This document shows, piece by piece, positions 59,446 to 64,000 of a DNA stretch of 64,000 bases. Each line of letters begins with the position of its first letter. The stretch's first letter is position 1. The DNA is from Adineta vaga. Its lineage: Eukaryota > Rotifera. Below the pieces are notes generated by a model. It worked only from the letters and a program-made list of their open reading frames with translations. It ran no database searches and was not told the DNA's origin. Where the stretch lies: NCBI GenBank assembly GCA_021613535.1, contig CP075493.1:11470001-11534000 (forward strand), given 5' to 3'. The translations under genes and the position numbers were made by a program.

Positions 59446-61191
59446 TTAGTATTGTCTATACTGATTAGGCGGGTAATTGTATGGAGCGTTATTGTAGTTA
59501 AATCCCATTCCGAACTGTTGATTTTGACTTTCAGAGTTCATATAATCAGCCATCGATGAAGGCTGATGATTGTTTCCATGGGGTGGGTAAGGTGGTAAAT
59601 TGTCTAAAGATACGAGTTTTTTATTCTAATTACTTATCAATTCATCGTTGATTTTACTTTGATATTGATTTGGAAAGTAACCACCATAATTGTTGTTATT
59701 CGGTTGAAAACCATTTCCATATTGCTGCTGTTGATTATTATGATAAGGAGGAAAATTGTTTCCTGGATAGGAATTATCTGTAAAAAGAAATCAGTTAAAT
59801 GAAAAACACTTTAGTGAACGGAGGCGATAGAAATTACTGATATGTTGCTGTTGATGCCAAGGTGGAGGAGGAGCACCACCACCATTGTTACCAGTATTAC
59901 CGTGTCTTTGCCATCCTTGATTGTTTTGATAACCGCTAACACCACTATGTCCACTGTGGTCTGGTTCTTCATCTTCAACAATATCTTCGATTGCGCAATT
60001 ATCATCAACGTTACTGTTACTATTGCCCTATGAATTAGATATCGATGAAAGAGTGTCTAGACTTATTTTTCTTCTCATACCATTGACATGAGTTCTATAA
60101 CAGCTGCTTTGAGATAGTTAACAGCATCAACATTATCCCAATGTTCTCTTCCGAAATCATCACTGGAGAGTTTTCGAACAGCCCAAGCATCGAAACAAAG
60201 ATCAGGATTAGTCATATAATCGTAGGGTATATAACAATACCCTCCATCACCCTAAACACATTCATTTATCGAGAGTGCAAGAAAAGGTTGATGTTCTTTA
60301 CCCAATCTGCACCCCATGAGTTTCGCACAATGAAAGATCTCGAGTGATCACTATAGCCAACAGCTAACAATGCATGGCTACAAGACGAAAAAAACACCTG
60401 ATTGATTCCGATATTAATTCAAAAAATAAACAAACCATCCATGTGATGATCGCGTGCGATCTGATGCATTTGGCGCCGGAACAACTCCGGTCGTAGAAGC
60501 TTTATCAAATGACTTAAATAATCGTAATCCAAATGCAAATGGAAAACCTTGAGCCAGACATGATTTCATTTCGTTCAAATTAATTTCAATTTGAAGTGCT
60601 TCCGTAATCTTATGGTTTTTTGCTTCTTGATATGCTCTGTCACTGGGTCGTGTATTGACATCGGGAATATTATATGGCCAAATCGATTCAAGACAAGTAC
60701 CAAACTCTTCCAATGCTTCAATAGCACTTGTCATCGTACAACCCGAATCAGTTAAAGTTTTTGATCGACCATCTCGAGCTCGACCATTATAATAGATAAA
60801 TAATCGACTTACATCGGTATTTCCTCTATCACTCTTCTTTGTCAAATATTCGTATGCTCCTAAAAACGGACGATAAATTAAAATAGAGTCAAATTGATCT
60901 TCTCACCAGCAAGACAATTGGCTACACTATAAATAGAGAATAAAGATCTGTTAGTGACACTCTATATTTTCAACTATATTACCAACTGCCAATTCTTGAT
61001 TGATCTTCTACAGGTGTCATATCACTGCGTAGATCAACTTTATGTGGTAGATCAGCAGGAGCGTACAGTACATGATCTCGAAAAGCTTGACATAACTTTT
61101 GTTTACTGGGAAGACGATTTGATGGTATAATACCATTGAGACGAAATCTTCGAGCATCAATTCGATTGAGTAAGTAAGTTTTTAAACCCAT
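59446..61191 (-). CDS. Papain-family cysteine protease with Q/N-rich tail
   Basis: Eight exons on the minus strand: 61191-60983, 60926-60907, 60859-60436, 60377-60302, 60251-60081, 60027-59838, 59777-59658 and 59603-59446; 1368 nt in frame, 455 residues. The C1 fold shows KVDLRSDMTPVEDQSRIGSC with the catalytic Cys codon split by intron 1, continuing VANCLAGAYEYL from a 20-nt microexon, then the catalytic His in GCHALLAVGYSD and the Asn in RNSWGADWG. Exons 6-8 add a tail of about 155 residues rich in Asn, Gln, Gly, Tyr and Pro (HNNQQQQYGNGFQPNNNNYG, YNNAPYNYPPNQYRQY) that resembles prion-like low-complexity domains. No signal peptide is seen, so a cytosolic location is likely. The GSCxAN active-site form is that of the peptidases found in microbes and protists. 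Confidence 0.88.
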
Positions 61192-62187
61192 TTTTGTAGT
61201 CTCTGAAATAAATCGTGTGCTTTATGCACTATAACTATAATGCTCTGTTGTCGTATGCTTATGTATACTGAGAATTGTAATGCGACAACAAGAACATGCG
61301 CACATTTTCTTTTCTTCCGTCATCTTATTATGGTGTGCTCTCCCACTTTTTCTTTTATAACAGCGTATTTTCTTTTTTTTGTGATTCTCGTTAAAAAAGT
61401 AAAACACGATCAACCTTCGTTATTTTCTCTGATTGAAAGAAGTATACCATGAGCACACCAATTTGCTTATATGAAATGCGTCATATTTCTTTCTTTTTTT
61501 CTCTTCTCTTTTCATTCTTAGAGTTTATTTCGAATGACAAACGCACACATACATGTGACGAGCGATATTTTATCACAAAAGCAATGATTAAAATATTGTT
61601 TGATCGATATAAATCTACAAATGAATAATAAAATAGTCAGAATTTTTCCACATAAAAAACTTTGCGAAAATTATTCGGTTCAATGCATTCAATAATTGAT
61701 CAATTCTTTCTGGAAATCGTTCGATTGGATGAGAATATTCCGAACGTATTCGCGCATCTTGTTCTACTTGAATTTTGTCTTCCGTGACTTTTTTTTCAAT
61801 TTGAAATTTTATCCAACGTCGCTATGGATGATTTAAATTTCAACCATGATATTCACGTAGTTAAATGACACATTTGGATAATAATCATTTTTCATCGAGT
61901 CATAGTATATACAAAATCAATTATTCTAAACAATTTTTATATTATACAAATCTACATCTTATCTCCAATTATACTATTTTACGTGATAAACGTAACTCAT
62001 TTCAGATTGATGATAATTTCAACTAAACATAAGAGATGATTTTATCTTCATTTAAAAGAATAGAACTCTCAAATTTATAATGCTATGCGATATGATCATT
62101 GGGATACATGGAGCTCGGGTGTGAAAAACGAAATATAAGGATTGATTTTTTTAGTTCAAATGGCTCCTAAAAGATTTGCAAAATCAT
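61192..62187. other. Intergenic with one coding-like fragment
   Basis: Mostly AT-rich. On the minus strand at about 61822-61640 a stretch after a possible acceptor (atccatag) reads RRWIKFQIEKKVTEDKIQVE then SHPIERFPERIDQLL. It could be a last exon or a relic of an unknown gene; no upstream exon was found. Confidence 0.3.
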
Positions 62188-63397
62188 TCAATATAAACCA
62201 CCAAAGAATGTCAGTTCTAAAAACCAGGCTTGAAATGTAGACCATCGTTCGATAGACATTAATAGGTGATTTGTTGCTAATGGTTTGTAACTCGTGTTGA
62301 AATAATATAGCGGATAAGTATAAAAGCTACTGTTACTTCGTGGAAACCAAAATGATTGAGCCAAACATGTTCCATTCTCATCCATATACATAGCAAGTGT
62401 TTGTGGATCATGATCTCCATCACCATATACTGTCAATTGTATAGAATTTAACAGGTATGTATCATTAAAAGTAATAAATATGTAATCTAATACATTATAA
62501 CTGCCAAGTCTATTCCAGTAAGTGTAAATATCGTTATCAAAAGCACGCCACCATTCTATGCCCGAAGTATTAAATGACATATCCACATAGGAAAACTTTG
62601 CAGGAAGAGTTCCAGTCATCACCGGCATTCTTACCACAGTCATGGCTAAATAAATAAGAAAACATGAACTAAATCGATCTGTAGGAAACGTATTGAAAAT
62701 GAAATGAATGTCGTCTAATATCTGATGACGGAGAGAGTAGTGAGAAACTAAATGATACACTTACGTATACATGTCTTATTTTTTCGTGAACAAACAAGAT
62801 TAAGATCATTGCGACATTGATCACTTGTGTTACACGAGACTCCACTCAGATATTGTGGTACACATGTTTTATTCTTCCACATAGTTCCAGTTGGACATTG
62901 ACATTTTCCACATTGACAAGTCAGATTCAAAGCTTGATTACACCAAGTATCATCCTGACACGCCATTGTTGAATCGACATACAGTTGATTCAGACAACTA
63001 TCTTGATTATCATAAAAGGTGCCTGTTGGACATTGACAAGTGTTATTTCTGCATACAAGATATCGATCAGGATAACAATAATCACATGACTGATTGTAAG
63101 TCGATTTCACCAACCACACGACTAGTCGAAGTTGAAGCAACAATGGAAACAGTAGCAGAAGAGCCTTGATAGAGTTGACAGATGGATACATCATGGACGA
63201 ATGTGCGACATCGAGGATTTTGATGGCATAACAGAGCACATTTGAAAGCAGATAACCGATGAATATGTGTTAAGAAATTCAACTGCATTAACTGGAATAA
63301 AATCGACACCTTGCGTATGTAAGTCAGTATAAGATATCATATCCGTAGATATGATTCGAGCATGAACGAAAAGGAAAATAATGCAGCTATATCTCAT
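62188..63397 (-). CDS. PAN/apple, Cys-rich and discoidin-like secreted protein
   Basis: Proposed exons on the minus strand: 63397-63368, 63291-63151, 63089-62765 and 62645-62188; 954 nt in frame, 317 residues. A short hydrophobic start (MRYSCIIFLF) leads into a PAN/apple-like module (FKCALLCHQNPRCRTFVHD, SICQLYQ). Several short Cys-rich EGF-like segments follow (CDYCYPDRYLVCRNNTCQC, CGKCQCPTGTMW), then a carboxy-terminal beta-rich domain like F5/8 type C/discoidin (GIEWWRAFDNDIYTYWNRLG, IQLTVYGDGDHDPQTLAMY). Only the last intron (gtaagt...tttag, 119 nt) is strong. The first two (76 and 61 nt) use weak donors (gttcat, gtttcc); without them the same region would need two frameshifts. Expected to be extracellular and possibly glycan-binding. 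Confidence 0.65.
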
Positions 63398-64000
63398 TTT
63401 GAGTCTTTATTCAATAAACTGAGCTGCACAACTGTAAGGAACAAAAACGAAATTCCATTTTTGTTTCTTTGTCGCAATGATATACCTTACTGTAGAATCT
63501 TTATTCCAATTGTTTTTCTTCAAAGTATGTATCCTCGAATAGCTGCAAATAACAAATGATTAGACAACAAAGAACAAATAAAAGCAAGACATCAGAGGTA
63601 AAACTATTTCCTGTTTGAAATGATACATGTAAAATACATGACTACTTATCTTTATCTAAATAAATTTCCATTCTTTATGAGAACATGTTTTTCCTACCGA
63701 AGTATCATTGAAAATATGTAATATAGTTATAGAGAAAAACAATTTTTTTAATAAGTTTTACTCAAAAATCCCAATACACTTTGTATACAAAATTTATATC
63801 ACACATGCAAATAAACAATAGATAGAGTAACAAAGAATTTATTTTCAATTAGATATGATAGATTGAATTTAAAAATATTGTTCTCTGTATATAATCACAG
63901 GATGTCAGTGATGATGACGAATAATAATAGTGGCATTGTTTGTCAACAGAGAAGAACAGAAAAATATCTTTCGTCTGTTATCTGCATCATCATCATACTT
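63398..64000. other. Right edge, nothing recognised
   Basis: AT-rich sequence up to the window end; the frame at 63362-63559 is not supported. Confidence 0.4.

Noticed and set aside
63082-63309. Two frameshifts in the PAN/Cys-rich gene
   Set aside because: Two short introns with in-phase GT-AG ends (76 and 61 nt) explain the frame changes, although their donors are weak; the intact model is preferred.
1-64000. tRNA, rRNA, CRISPR arrays, intact retroelements
   Set aside because: Nothing resembling these was seen. No reverse transcriptase, transposase or integrase motifs were found, although bdelloid subtelomeres often carry them.

Overview
The window looks like nuclear DNA of a bdelloid rotifer (Adineta/Rotaria type). 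The reasons are: AT-rich sequence; eukaryotic genes with many very short introns (mostly about 45-70 nt, GT-AG, in-frame joins checked base by base below); stretches of TGTGGG repeat, the telomere unit known from bdelloids; and families that are expanded in these animals (rhodopsin-like receptors, glutamate receptors, NHL and FG-GAP proteins, arginine ADP-ribosyltransferase with TPRs, PAN/apple and LDL-A proteins). Several genes look non-metazoan (fungal-like MFS transporter, acetamidase/formamidase, hydantoinase-DUF917, NmrA-like oxidoreductase), as expected for bdelloid accessory or subtelomeric DNA. The species was not determined.

Layout. 0-13.5 kb: FG-GAP remnant, receptor (-), ionotropic glutamate receptor (+), membrane-protein remnant, four-exon cytochrome P450 (-), broken formamidase (+), broken LDL-A gene (+). 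13.5-18.7 kb (-): 14-TM transporter, CAP10 glycosyltransferase, and a 14-exon gene encoding two Rab-like GTPase domains in tandem. 20-27.6 kb (+): NHL-repeat membrane protein, phospholipid scramblase, an orphan acidic protein, a two-exon defensin-like peptide, a fringe-like glycosyltransferase. 27.9-32.2 kb: hydantoinase/DUF917 gene (-) whose 5' part is cut off at a telomere-like repeat, a small secreted peptide, then a diverged array of about 98-bp units. 33.6-42.1 kb (-): Ser/Thr-linker secreted protein, second receptor, second glutamate receptor with a VGYG pore motif and a frameshift, NmrA-like oxidoreductase. 43-49.9 kb (-): a giant gene combining a PARG-type ADP-ribose glycohydrolase with about 16 PBZ-like zinc fingers. 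51.3-57.5 kb: damaged XRN2-like exonuclease (+), zinc-type dehydrogenase (-), ADP-ribosyltransferase-TPR gene (+). 58.4-64 kb (-): C2 protein, papain-family protease with a Q/N-rich tail, PAN/Cys-rich/discoidin-like secreted protein.

How they fit together. There are no operons. Two themes stand out: ADP-ribosylation (writer at 55.3-57.5 kb, eraser/reader at 43-49.9 kb) and detoxification or uptake of small molecules (P450, MFS, NmrA, dehydrogenase, amide hydrolase). Three telomere-like G-rich tracts, two followed by C-rich tracts in inverted orientation, suggest that former chromosome ends were healed and later became internal. The best candidates for something undescribed are the fused double GTPase, the PARG/PBZ giant, the protease with a prion-like tail, and the 98-bp array.
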